Assembly: GCA_024743215.1 (NCBI GenBank)
Contig: JANSWZ010000003.1
Coordinates: 310,001-374,000 of the forward strand
Source of the DNA: Alphaproteobacteria bacterium
GTDB lineage: Bacteria > Pseudomonadota > Alphaproteobacteria > Rhizobiales > GCA-2746425
Direction: 5' to 3'
Length of the DNA: 64,000 nt
Numbering within the stretch: the first letter of the stretch is position 1; the number at the start of each line of letters is the position of its first letter. Shown here piece by piece: positions 6,892 to 14,751 of the stretch. The notes beneath the pieces are model-generated. The model had not been told where the DNA came from. It was given only the letters and a program-made list of their open reading frames with translations, and did not search any database. The translations under genes and the position numbers were made by a program.

Positions 6892-7266
6892 CTAGTAATA
6901 AAATTCCTCTCGGATAATTTTGCCGTCGGAAACGGTGTAAATCGCGACTTCTTTCATAGCTGTGCGTTCTGACGTTTCCCGATTCGTAGCTTCGAAGCTG
7001 AATATGACCGCAAACCGATCATCACCATGAAGAAAGGGACCTTCGGCATTGCTGGAATGGACCTCAAACGTATTGGCCCACCACTCATGCTTGCCTTGAA
7101 TGGCTTCCACGCCGACGGTTTCGCGACTTGAAGCACCTGGGCCGACCATAGCCTCGACAGATATTGCACCTGGGTCGTAGAGGTCTGACAAGCCCTGTTT
7201 TTCATTTCCGGTGCGGCAGTTTTCAATCAACTGGTCCGCAATTTCTTTCAGTTTTTCCCGAGACAT
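6892..7266 (-). CDS. SnoaL/NTF2-like fold protein
   Basis: This 124-residue protein starts at the ATG 7266, which has GGAG 8 nt upstream; an earlier ATG at 7290 lacks a site. It has the pattern of the NTF2-like superfamily: an N-terminal helix (EKLKEIADQLIENCRTG), LYDPGAISVEA, a middle helix with GKHEWWANTFEVHS, and C-terminal strands FAVIFSFEATNR, KEVAIYTVSDGKIIREEFYY. The closing IYTVSDGKI-REEF motif is typical of the SnoaL branch. Members are small enzymes or binding proteins with varied substrates. None is implied by the neighbours here. Confidence 0.7.
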   Translation of the reverse strand: MSREKLKEIADQLIENCRTGNEKQGLSDLYDPGAISVEAMVGPGASSRETVGVEAIQGKHEWWANTFEVHSSNAEGPFLHGDDRFAVIFSFEATNRETSERTAMKEVAIYTVSDGKIIREEFYY

Positions 7267-7400
7267 AGGTTTTCTCCAGTGTGTGTCCATGTGGCCTCAT
7301 TGAGGATGGTAAAATCGGAAGCAGCGTCCTAAGCTTCTGATCAGGTGGCCTTCAGCCAGGATCCAACAATGCCTGTTCCTAATGACAGCATACTGTCAGC

Positions 7401-8363
7401 ATGATTTTCTGGCTGACGATTTCTTGTGTGCTCACGCTTGTCCTAAGCTTTGGAGTTGCGCGCTATAGATCGCACATCTACAGCCAGAGACATCCGCCCA
7501 TTGGCAATCTCATGCCTGTCGACGGTGTCACGCTGCACTATCATGACACTGACGGTGCGCACCGTGCCGCTCTGACAGACAGCTCACCATTGGTGTTCAT
7601 TCATGGAGCCAGCAGCAATCTGCGAGATGCGGTTCTGGCGTTTGAGAAACCGCTTGGTGGCAAGCGGCGATTGATTTTCGTGGACCGTCCCGGACATGGA
7701 CACAGTACTCGTCATTCGGCTTTGCAGTCTGACCCGCGTCGACAGGCGGATCTCATAGCCAAACTGTTGGCGAGGCTGGAGGTCGACAATGCCATTATCG
7801 TTGGCCACTCATGGGGTGGTGCTGTGGCAGCGGCGATGGGGTTGCAGCATGGGGAAATGCTGAAAGGGTTGGTGTTTTTGGCACCGGCGACCCATCCATG
7901 GCCCGGCGGAGTGCTTTGGTATTACAAAGCAGCGCATTTGCCGATTGTTGGCCGCGTGTTTGCGTGGTGTGTCGCGACCTTTGTGGGGGCGCCTCGGGTC
8001 AATTGTGCTGCTGCAGCCGTTTTTGCACCAGACAGGATGCCGGCAGATTATCCCGAAATTGTGGGCGCAGAACTGGCTCTACGTCCTGCTCAGTTTCTGG
8101 CGAATGCTGCCGATATTGTCGGGCTGCATCAACACGTGGATGCAATGTCCAAGGACTATTCGACCATTACCACATCAGCACTTGTTATCACTGGCACACA
8201 GGACGATGTCGTGTGGCCGCATTTGCATGCGCATGGCCTGATGCGAGATTTGCCCGATGCGAGACTCATTGAATTTCAGAATTGCGGACACATGCCGCAC
8301 CACAGTCGCAATAAAGAGACCGTGGTGGCCATAGAGGCTTTTGCGGACGGCCTTACCGGGTGA
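7401..8363 (+). CDS. Membrane-anchored alpha/beta hydrolase
   Basis: The 320-residue protein begins with a hydrophobic segment (residues 2-20) that is probably a membrane anchor or uncleaved signal. The hydrolase fold follows: oxyanion region VFIHGASSN (about 65-73), RPGHGHS, nucleophile elbow GHSWGG with Ser137, acid Asp in TGTQDDVVW and catalytic His in NCGHMPHHS. The overall form matches haloalkane-dehalogenase-like or esterase members of the family, but the substrate cannot be read from sequence. It converges with pyk, the stops being 20 nt apart. Confidence 0.75.
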   Translation: MIFWLTISCVLTLVLSFGVARYRSHIYSQRHPPIGNLMPVDGVTLHYHDTDGAHRAALTDSSPLVFIHGASSNLRDAVLAFEKPLGGKRRLIFVDRPGHGHSTRHSALQSDPRRQADLIAKLLARLEVDNAIIVGHSWGGAVAAAMGLQHGEMLKGLVFLAPATHPWPGGVLWYYKAAHLPIVGRVFAWCVATFVGAPRVNCAAAAVFAPDRMPADYPEIVGAELALRPAQFLANAADIVGLHQHVDAMSKDYSTITTSALVITGTQDDVVWPHLHAHGLMRDLPDARLIEFQNCGHMPHHSRNKETVVAIEAFADGLTG

Positions 8364-8382
8364 GTGAAAGATCGCAGGCGGC

Positions 8383-9819
8383 TTAGATGCCGCTTATGCC
8401 ATCGCTTCCAACAAAGGCAATGCGCAACAAATTGGTGGCGCCGGGTGTTCCAAAAGGAACGCCTGCGGAAATAATGAGCCGTTCACCCGGCTTTGCGAAG
8501 CCTTCTTCATGTGCAATCTGGCAGGCCCTGTCCACCATGTTGTCTTCATCTTTCACATCATCGCTGACGACGCAGTGAAGGCCCCAGACCATCGCCAGCC
8601 TGCGTGCAGTCTCCTTGATCGGTGACAAGGCTATGATGGGCGTCTCGGGCCGTTCTCTTGATGCTCGGATGCCCGTGGCACCTGACGATGTGAAACAGAC
8701 GATGACCGCAAGGTCCAGCGTTTCTGCAATCTGGCGAGATGCTGCGGAAATGGCATCAGAGCCTGTTGGCTGTGGCTCGGTACGCTGGGCGTACAAAATC
8801 TTGGCGTAGTTGGGATCCCGCTCGACCTCTTCGGCAATGCTATCCATGGTGGAAACTGCTTCGACCGGATAGTCACCCGCAGCTGATTCTGCGGACAGCA
8901 TGACGGCGTCTGCACCTTCAAAAACGGCTGTTGCCACGTCAGAGACTTCGGCGCGTGTGGGAACTGGCGCTGTGATCATGGATTCCAGCATCTGCGTTGC
9001 AACAACAACGGGTTTGCCAGCACGGCGACCGGCGCGGATGAGCTGCTTTTGAATGCCTGGCACTTTTTGAACAGGCAGTTCAACACCCAAATCTCCGCGT
9101 GCCACCATGATGGCATCAGACAACTCGATGATTTCAGTGATTTGTTCCAGTGCCTGCGGCTTTTCAATCTTGGCCATAATGCCAACTTTGCCACGTGCAA
9201 TTTTGCGCACTTCAGCAATATCTTCCGGGCGCTGAACAAAAGACAGGGCAATCCAGTCAATATCTTCTTTGAGAGCGGCATCCAGATCTAATCTGTCTTT
9301 CGGTGTCAAAGCACTGGAGGCAATCAGCGTATCAGGCAGGCTGACACCCTTTTTGTTCGACAGTTTCGTTCCGGAGATGACCTTGGTCACAGCGCTTTTG
9401 CCATCGACCGAAATGGTTTCCAGCCGCAAGCGACCGTCATCCAGCAAAATTGCATGGCCCGGCTTCAGGGCTTCCAGAATTTCCGGGTGCGGAAGCTGAA
9501 CGCGCTTTTCGTTGCCGGGTGTGGGATCACTGTCCAGAGTAAAGCTCTGGCCTTCAGTCAATGTAACAGCATCATTTTCAAAGATGCCGACGCGTAATTT
9601 GGGGCCCTGTAGGTCAACCAGAATAGCAATTGGTCGCCCGACCTCCGCTTCCACTCCGCGTATCGCCTTGACCAAATCACGCATGTGATCATGCGGTGCA
9701 TGGCTCATGTTGATGCGAAAACTATCAGCTCCGGCCGTATGGAGCTTTTTGATCATTTCGGAGTTGGAGGAGGCTGGACCTAGGGTGGCAAGAATTTTTA
9801 CTTTGCGATTACGCCTCAT
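8383..9819 (-). CDS. pyk: Pyruvate kinase
   Basis: This 478-residue enzyme converts phosphoenolpyruvate and ADP to pyruvate and ATP, the last step of glycolysis. Motifs seen are KILATLGPASS at the N-terminus, FRINMSHA, the catalytic region IMAKIEKPQAL with the essential Lys, ARGDLGVELP, and ATQMLESM. The C-terminal domain ends with GVPFGTPGATNLLRI. Length is normal. Its ATG overlaps the stop of the DUF1036 gene by 4 nt (ATGA), so the two are translationally coupled, an order conserved in rhizobia. Confidence 0.96.
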   Translation of the reverse strand: MRRNRKVKILATLGPASSNSEMIKKLHTAGADSFRINMSHAPHDHMRDLVKAIRGVEAEVGRPIAILVDLQGPKLRVGIFENDAVTLTEGQSFTLDSDPTPGNEKRVQLPHPEILEALKPGHAILLDDGRLRLETISVDGKSAVTKVISGTKLSNKKGVSLPDTLIASSALTPKDRLDLDAALKEDIDWIALSFVQRPEDIAEVRKIARGKVGIMAKIEKPQALEQITEIIELSDAIMVARGDLGVELPVQKVPGIQKQLIRAGRRAGKPVVVATQMLESMITAPVPTRAEVSDVATAVFEGADAVMLSAESAAGDYPVEAVSTMDSIAEEVERDPNYAKILYAQRTEPQPTGSDAISAASRQIAETLDLAVIVCFTSSGATGIRASRERPETPIIALSPIKETARRLAMVWGLHCVVSDDVKDEDNMVDRACQIAHEEGFAKPGERLIISAGVPFGTPGATNLLRIAFVGSDGISGI

Positions 9820-10436
9820 TTACCACCGGTTCCTCGTTGTGTTGGCTCAGTCAATTGGACAGTCCAACTGGTCTGTGTGCCTGTATCGATTTCAAAAAAG
9901 CCCGTACGTTGAAAACCACGGGCCAGGCAATCTTTGATGCCATGAATAGTGTAGATCTTATCAGCGGTGCACATATAGGCGCTTCCTGCCCATTCACCGC
10001 CTTCGTCATAGTCCACTGCGAACATATAATAGTATTGTGACTTCAGATCACCAGGCAAAATAACTTCGCAGGAGGTCGGTTCCAGATTCCACCAGCCTTC
10101 TGTCGTCCAACCGCGGTCACTGCGATAGCCAATGGAAATACCAACACGGCTTTCGCTTTTGTTACAAATGCGCAGATCAGCATGCGCCTGATCTCCACTG
10201 ACCATGCTCAGACCGCCATATAGCGAGACGGTCGTTGCAACAAGGGCTGCAGCTTTCAAGGCAATTGCCGAGGCCGCGCTCAATGCACAAAGTGGTGTGC
10301 TGATTGTGGAAAGTGATTTTGTTAAGAATGACAAACCCAAGATGCGCCTTGCGTTAGAACACGATCTGCCAATGGAAGCGACAGAAGGTCGAATTGCCTG
10401 TATTTTGCTTTTTCTGCCCATGGTGAACGAACGCAT
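9816..10436 (-). CDS. DUF1036 exported protein
   Basis: The C-terminal ~120 residues are a DUF1036 domain (PF06282): DLRICNKSESRVGISIGYR, GWTTEGWWNLEPTSC, YYYMFAVDYDEGGEW and a C-terminal CLARGFQRTGFFEIDTG. Conserved aromatic residues and three or four Cys suggest a disulphide-bonded periplasmic domain. Before it lies a long N-terminal region with a hydrophobic export segment ending near DQAHA. An ATG at 10436 is used here; ATG 10418 is also possible, and neither has a strong ribosome site. The stop overlaps pyk. Function is unknown. Confidence 0.8.
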   Translation of the reverse strand: MRSFTMGRKSKIQAIRPSVASIGRSCSNARRILGLSFLTKSLSTISTPLCALSAASAIALKAAALVATTVSLYGGLSMVSGDQAHADLRICNKSESRVGISIGYRSDRGWTTEGWWNLEPTSCEVILPGDLKSQYYYMFAVDYDEGGEWAGSAYMCTADKIYTIHGIKDCLARGFQRTGFFEIDTGTQTSWTVQLTEPTQRGTGGK

Positions 10437-10845
10437 CAAACCTGAGTGTACGCGAGTTTATCGGCGAACCGAAAAAAAATCGTTAATAAATGTTTTGCGC
10501 AATCGTGGGCGTTTTGTCAATCAAACGCTTCTGAAAGAACACTGTTTTTGCGCAACTACAGTGGCTTATAAACGTGTTTCTAGAGAAATCAACAGGGCGT
10601 TTTTGTAGTGCGACCAAGCGTCTCAAATTCGAATCAGTTAATTTCCAGTACAGTTCTACAATTCCTGATTGGAAGAGTTGAAATAACACTTGTAAGATAT
10701 TGGCCCGTAATCGCCCTGCTGTGCGTCTCCTTACTGAGTGTGGGAAAGTCGAATTGCGTTTATATGGCTATGGTATCGTGGGCACTGGCGCACTATGTTT
10801 CATTTCGTTCGCTGAAATCCTCAGACAGAGACATCCTGGATACTC
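10437..10845. other. Divergent spacer between DUF1036-pyk and the second amidohydrolase gene
   Basis: This 409-nt spacer separates divergent operons. It contains an AT-rich core around 10470-10500 (AAAAAAAATCG, TTAATAAATG). No promoter of a known class, RNA gene or terminator is convincing. A plus-strand open frame at 10608-10889 has no ribosome site or family resemblance and overlaps the start of the next gene. Confidence 0.4.
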
Positions 10846-11670
10846 ATGACTCCCTCAGAAGCTGCGCCAGACTTCCAAAGATTTCCTGACTTGCCGGATG
10901 GGGAGCAGGTGGCGTTTGACATTGTCGAGGGCAACTGGACGGGGGGACTGCTTCTGCTTTGCGATCACGCAAGAAACTTCGTGCCCCCCCATTATGACAA
11001 TCTTGGACTATCTGATGCGCAATTATCGCGCCATATCGCCTATGATATCGGCATGGAGGCGTTGACGCGTCGTCTGGCTGGCAGCCTTGGCGTGCCTGCA
11101 ATTCTGTCGACTTATTCGCGGCTTCTGATTGATCCTAATCGGGGGGAGGATGACCCAACCGTTTTGATGCGGCTGTCTGATGGCGCTGTTGTTCCGGGTA
11201 ACCGTCATGCTGATCATGCGGAAAAGGAACGCCGTCTAAGTCGTTACCACCGACCTTACCACAAGGCCATTTCAGCCTCGATCGAGCACATGATGGCGAG
11301 CGGACAGTCCCCTATTGTCATCTCACTGCACAGTTTTACACCGATCTGGCGAGGCTTTGTGAGGCCGTGGCATGCCGGTGTTCTCTGGGACCGGGACAGC
11401 CGTGTAGCCAAGCCACTGATTGCAGCGCTTAAAGAGGGCGGTGATCTGATTGTTGGGGATAATGAACCCTATACCGGAGAATTGACCGGAGACACAATGA
11501 ATCGTCATGGCACTTGCCGTGGCATCAGCCATGCGCTTCTGGAGGTGCGGCAGGATCTGGTAAGCGATTCCGCTGGCGTTGAACATTGGGCTGCTCGACT
11601 GGCCCCGATTTTTGAACATCTTTTAACTGAAGAGGGCATTTGCGATGTGCTCCCACCCCACAAACGCTAA
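10846..11670 (+). CDS. N-formylglutamate amidohydrolase family protein (second of two)
   Basis: This 274-residue member of the PF05013 family has LLLLCDHARNFVPPHYDNLG in place of the SPHSG motif of the first copy. Also present are AYDIGMEALTRRLA, STYSRLLIDPNRGEDD, the HSFTPIW metal/catalytic region, DNEPYTG and THG-like NRHGTCRGISHALLEVRQD. The divergence from the first copy shows an old subfamily split. The substrate is not known; N-formylglutamate is only the family prototype. It begins an operon-like run with DUF1244 (18 nt downstream) and gapR. Confidence 0.82.
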   Translation: MTPSEAAPDFQRFPDLPDGEQVAFDIVEGNWTGGLLLLCDHARNFVPPHYDNLGLSDAQLSRHIAYDIGMEALTRRLAGSLGVPAILSTYSRLLIDPNRGEDDPTVLMRLSDGAVVPGNRHADHAEKERRLSRYHRPYHKAISASIEHMMASGQSPIVISLHSFTPIWRGFVRPWHAGVLWDRDSRVAKPLIAALKEGGDLIVGDNEPYTGELTGDTMNRHGTCRGISHALLEVRQDLVSDSAGVEHWAARLAPIFEHLLTEEGICDVLPPHKR

Positions 11671-11688
11671 ACAGCCATGGAGGATAGA

Positions 11689-12015
11689 ATGAATTCCAAA
11701 CCGAATGCGGATGAACTGGTGCCGGCAGACACGCGAGAAGCCCTTGAGGCTGCAGCCTTTCGTCGGCTGGTTTCCCATCTTCGCAACAGGACCGATGTTC
11801 AAAACATAGATATGATGAATTTATCCGGCTTTTGCCGCAATTGCCTGTCCAACTGGTATCGTGATGCGGCTGAGGAGCAGGAAATTGCTCTTTCAAAGGA
11901 ACAAAGCCGTGAAATAATTTATGGAATGCCTTATGAGGAGTGGCGTTCCCGCTACCAGACCGAGGCAACCCCTGAACAGAAAGCCAGCTTTGATGCTTCC
12001 AAACCGGATCATTGA
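11689..12015 (+). CDS. DUF1244 family protein
   Basis: This 108-residue protein is recognisable as DUF1244 (PF06844) by AFRRLVSHLRNRTDVQNIDM, NLSGFCRNCLSNWY and EIIYGMPYEEWRSRYQ. The CxxC pair (FCRNCL) could bind metal. The ATG at 11689 has GGAGG 5 nt upstream and is preferred over the ATG at 11677. It is cotranscribed with the amidohydrolase gene before it and probably gapR after it. Homologues are widespread in proteobacteria, without a known function. Confidence 0.85.
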   Translation: MNSKPNADELVPADTREALEAAAFRRLVSHLRNRTDVQNIDMMNLSGFCRNCLSNWYRDAAEEQEIALSKEQSREIIYGMPYEEWRSRYQTEATPEQKASFDASKPDH

Positions 12016-12085
12016 TCACCGGACGACATCTGGCAGCAAATAGTACGCAAACTCCGACAATCAACATTCTTTAGGAAGACACTTC

Positions 12086-12364
12086 ATGAGCGACGACGTT
12101 TCCAGCGCGACCACAAGCATTGCCAGAGATCAGTTGCGTTCGATTATTGAACGCATTGAGCGGCTGGAGGAAGAAAAGAAGACAATTGCCGACGATATCA
12201 AGGAAGTCTATGGCGAAGCCAAGGGCAACGGATTTGATGTCAAAACACTTCGGCAGGTTGTGCGTTTGCGCAAACAGGACCGCGAAGAACGTGCCGAACA
12301 GGAAGCGATGCTTGACTTGTATCTGCATGCGTTGGGCATGGCGATTGAGCCTACAGCGGACTGA
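12086..12364 (+). CDS. gapR: Nucleoid-associated protein GapR (DUF2312)
   Basis: The 92-residue protein is nearly all helical and charged: [40 protein letters not shown] and [20 protein letters not shown]. This is the GapR/DUF2312 family. In Caulobacter, GapR forms a tetrameric clamp around overtwisted DNA ahead of polymerases and helps topoisomerases; it is needed for normal growth and division. The basic residues R-K along the last helices are the DNA contacts in the structure. It lies 70 nt after DUF1244. Confidence 0.93.
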   Translation: MSDDVSSATTSIARDQLRSIIERIERLEEEKKTIADDIKEVYGEAKGNGFDVKTLRQVVRLRKQDREERAEQEAMLDLYLHALGMAIEPTAD

Positions 12365-12431
12365 CCTCAGACTTTGACTTCAATGGATTTGAACTTTGCA
12401 ACCATCTGATGGTTCTCAGCCCTGGCAATTC

Positions 12432-14561
12432 TCAGCGTTGTGCCAGTTGCGCTACTTTTGTGGCGACAATGGCGCGGCCTGAGAATTTGTCTGTTCTCAG
12501 CGACGTGCTACTGGATGAGAACTCGTTATCCACGACGCTGAACGGCATCACAAAAACACCATTCATCGCATAAGGATTCGGCATTGCCAGGCGAACAAAC
12601 GTTTCTGAGCGTGTTGTGTCCGGCGTGGTCATGCTGGCGAGAACCGCTGGATCTCCGCCATGAAACTCAAGTCCTGAGTTTGACGGTTGGGTTGCATGGG
12701 CTGGAACGCGACCACTGAGCGTCGCCCGTCTGGATGGTCTGGCCGGATTTGTGTCCGCAGGTGTCACGCGCTCCGACAGGGCGGCTAATTGCTCATTCTC
12801 CGGCCGAATGCGCGGCGGTATGCCCGGTATGCTGAGCGTTTCTGCTATTCTGTCTTCAATTGGGGCTTGTTCCGGTCGTGGTTCCATTAAGGAAGCCTGA
12901 GCGGTCTGAGTCGTCTCAAGGCTTTGCAAATCCTGTGCGGGAGGAAGCTCTTGTGCCGCCGTGACTGATGGCCTTTGTGGTCCGCGCTGGCCTATCTCAT
13001 CAGTGCCAAACCCAAGCGCGGCATTGAAGACAGGCCTTGAATTTGGGGTCGGTGCAGATGGCGCATAGGCTGTCACCACGCCACCATTAAAGCCTTCGTT
13101 CTGATTTCGTCCAGGAATACCGCCTTCCGGCGCAAGGATCGCGGCGGCTATGCTGGCAGCGGCTGACGTGCCTTCCGGCACATCCAATGCACTGGTATCG
13201 CTTGGCGCAGGGCCGGTCTGCGTTCTTGTTGTGCTAAGCGCAGCCATGACCGCGCTTGCAACTTCCGGCGCACCAGCGGGCCGGGAATTGTCTTCGGTAG
13301 TTCGGGCGGCCACGAATTCGGATACGTCTGTTGATTGACTGTCTCCAACCTGTGCCCATGCGTTCTCTACAGAGCGTTGGGACTCAGCCGGTGAACTGGT
13401 GTTGTTGCGCAATTCTGCAACAGTAAACTCGGCCTGCTGCTGTGCAAGCTCACGCTGTGCCACCAATTCTGCTGGCATCGGGCGTGGCGCTGGCGCTGCG
13501 GCAAGAGCGAGTTGAACAGCGCTTGCCGTTGCTGGCAACAGTTCAGTAGGAACACCACCTGGTTTTGCGCGTGGAACAACATTGAGGGCAGGGGCGCTTG
13601 CAACTTTGGTTGAGCTGCCGCTGCTGGAAAGAGACTGACCTGTCGTTGGAATGGTCGCCGGTTGTTGATTGCGGTTAAATACCCTGGCAAAGATGCCGCC
13701 ACGCCGACTGTTGGGTGGAGAGATTTCAGCGGCAGCGATACGTTTTTGACGTGCCAAAGCTTCCGAATACCGTTTCTGCTTTTTGCCGCTGCTAGGAATT
13801 TGCGTTGTATCACCGCGTGGGAAAATCTTTGCCAATTGTGAATCCGTCATGCGCGGCCAATGGCGCACACTACCTGTATCCATGTGCACAAAAGGTGAGC
13901 CTGACCTTGGGTAATACCCCACGCCCCCGACTTCCATCTTCAGGCCTGCTGCACGCAACTCAGCCAATTTCACACCAGGTATAAAGAAATCCATGGCTTT
14001 GCCGCGGGTGTGCTGACTGTTCTTGGCAACACCGCGACTGCGGCTGCGCAGCATCGTGTTTGTTTTCGGATGCCGGTAGGCAGACACCACGTGGATCGCT
14101 TCTCTGGTGTCCATCTGTACGTAGACAGACCACAGCAGATCCAGAAGACGCGGGTCCATTTTGGTTGATTTGTTCTGACGCCAGTCCCGCAAGAAGTGAT
14201 TGATCTTTTTGAGTGCTGAGGGAATGTAACGGCCATTGCGCTTGTAGACGATGTCTATGCGCTCTTTGGTGTGCGTAAAGTAAAATTTCAGGCGGCGCTC
14301 GTCAGCTGCCTGTGCGGGTAAAGCCATGGATAGCAGCATCATGAACGCAGTCAGAATTGCTGTAACCTTACGTGGCAGAGTGCGCGGATTTATGTTCAAC
14401 TTCAATTTTGAAAAAAAACGCGCACTTATCCAGATAGCTGGCCGCGTTGGGCCATCCCCCGATTTGAATACAAAAGGTTTACCGTGTGGCGTCAGCGCAC
14501 TGTACCCGTCACTTTGCCCGTTACCCCAACTTCTTTTAGAGAAGTCAGGCCGGACGATCAA
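12432..14561 (-). CDS. DUF882 peptidase M15-like protein with long low-complexity tail
   Basis: After a signal-like segment (about residues 64-85, ending LPAQAADE) comes a DUF882/YcbK (peptidase M15, MepK-like) domain at about 86-245. The zinc-binding pattern is SQHTRGKAMDF and HMDTG. MepK cleaves meso-DAP/meso-DAP crosslinks made by L,D-transpeptidases, and such a transpeptidase is encoded next to it. The remaining ~450 residues are rich in Ala, Pro, Ser, Thr and Gln, without a recognisable domain until the end (PNPYAMNGVFVMPFS). The start is uncertain: TTG at 14561 or a TTG near the signal segment; no ATG precedes the signal. At 709 residues it is long for the family. Confidence 0.75.
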   Translation of the reverse strand: MIVRPDFSKRSWGNGQSDGYSALTPHGKPFVFKSGDGPTRPAIWISARFFSKLKLNINPRTLPRKVTAILTAFMMLLSMALPAQAADERRLKFYFTHTKERIDIVYKRNGRYIPSALKKINHFLRDWRQNKSTKMDPRLLDLLWSVYVQMDTREAIHVVSAYRHPKTNTMLRSRSRGVAKNSQHTRGKAMDFFIPGVKLAELRAAGLKMEVGGVGYYPRSGSPFVHMDTGSVRHWPRMTDSQLAKIFPRGDTTQIPSSGKKQKRYSEALARQKRIAAAEISPPNSRRGGIFARVFNRNQQPATIPTTGQSLSSSGSSTKVASAPALNVVPRAKPGGVPTELLPATASAVQLALAAAPAPRPMPAELVAQRELAQQQAEFTVAELRNNTSSPAESQRSVENAWAQVGDSQSTDVSEFVAARTTEDNSRPAGAPEVASAVMAALSTTRTQTGPAPSDTSALDVPEGTSAAASIAAAILAPEGGIPGRNQNEGFNGGVVTAYAPSAPTPNSRPVFNAALGFGTDEIGQRGPQRPSVTAAQELPPAQDLQSLETTQTAQASLMEPRPEQAPIEDRIAETLSIPGIPPRIRPENEQLAALSERVTPADTNPARPSRRATLSGRVPAHATQPSNSGLEFHGGDPAVLASMTTPDTTRSETFVRLAMPNPYAMNGVFVMPFSVVDNEFSSSSTSLRTDKFSGRAIVATKVAQLAQR

Positions 14562-14579
14562 GCAGTCACGATTAAAAGT

Positions 14580-14597
14580 TTAACTAGTCTAGGTTAA
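14580..14597. promoter_or_regulatory. Inverted repeat upstream of the DUF882 gene (possible operator)
   Basis: TTAAC and GTTAA arms enclose 8 nt, about 20-36 nt upstream of the most upstream start of the DUF882 gene. The arms resemble CtrA half-sites, but the spacing between TTAA elements is 10, not 7, so CtrA is not claimed. Confidence 0.25.
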
Positions 14598-14690
14598 GAT
14601 GATCTTGCGAAAGTTGGTTAATTTTTTGGAACCTCATCTGAACCCCTCTGCGAATTTGGTGTGGAGATAGATGTCGCCAAATTGTGTCGC

Positions 14691-14724
14691 AAAAAAGCCG
14701 CCCGACTGCATGCAGCGGGGCGGC
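14691..14724 (-). terminator. Terminator of the L,D-transpeptidase gene
   Basis: On the minus strand GCCGCCC/GGGCGGC arms enclose a second palindrome (CTGCATGCAG) and are followed by six T residues. It separates the transpeptidase from the DUF882 gene, so the two are not a simple operon. Confidence 0.85.
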
Positions 14725-14751
14725 TTCAAAAAAACTTCAGAAATGACCGGA

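Noticed and set aside
10608-10889. Plus-strand open frame overlapping the start of the second amidohydrolase gene
   Set aside because: No ribosome site, no family resemblance, and it runs into the well-supported start at 10846.
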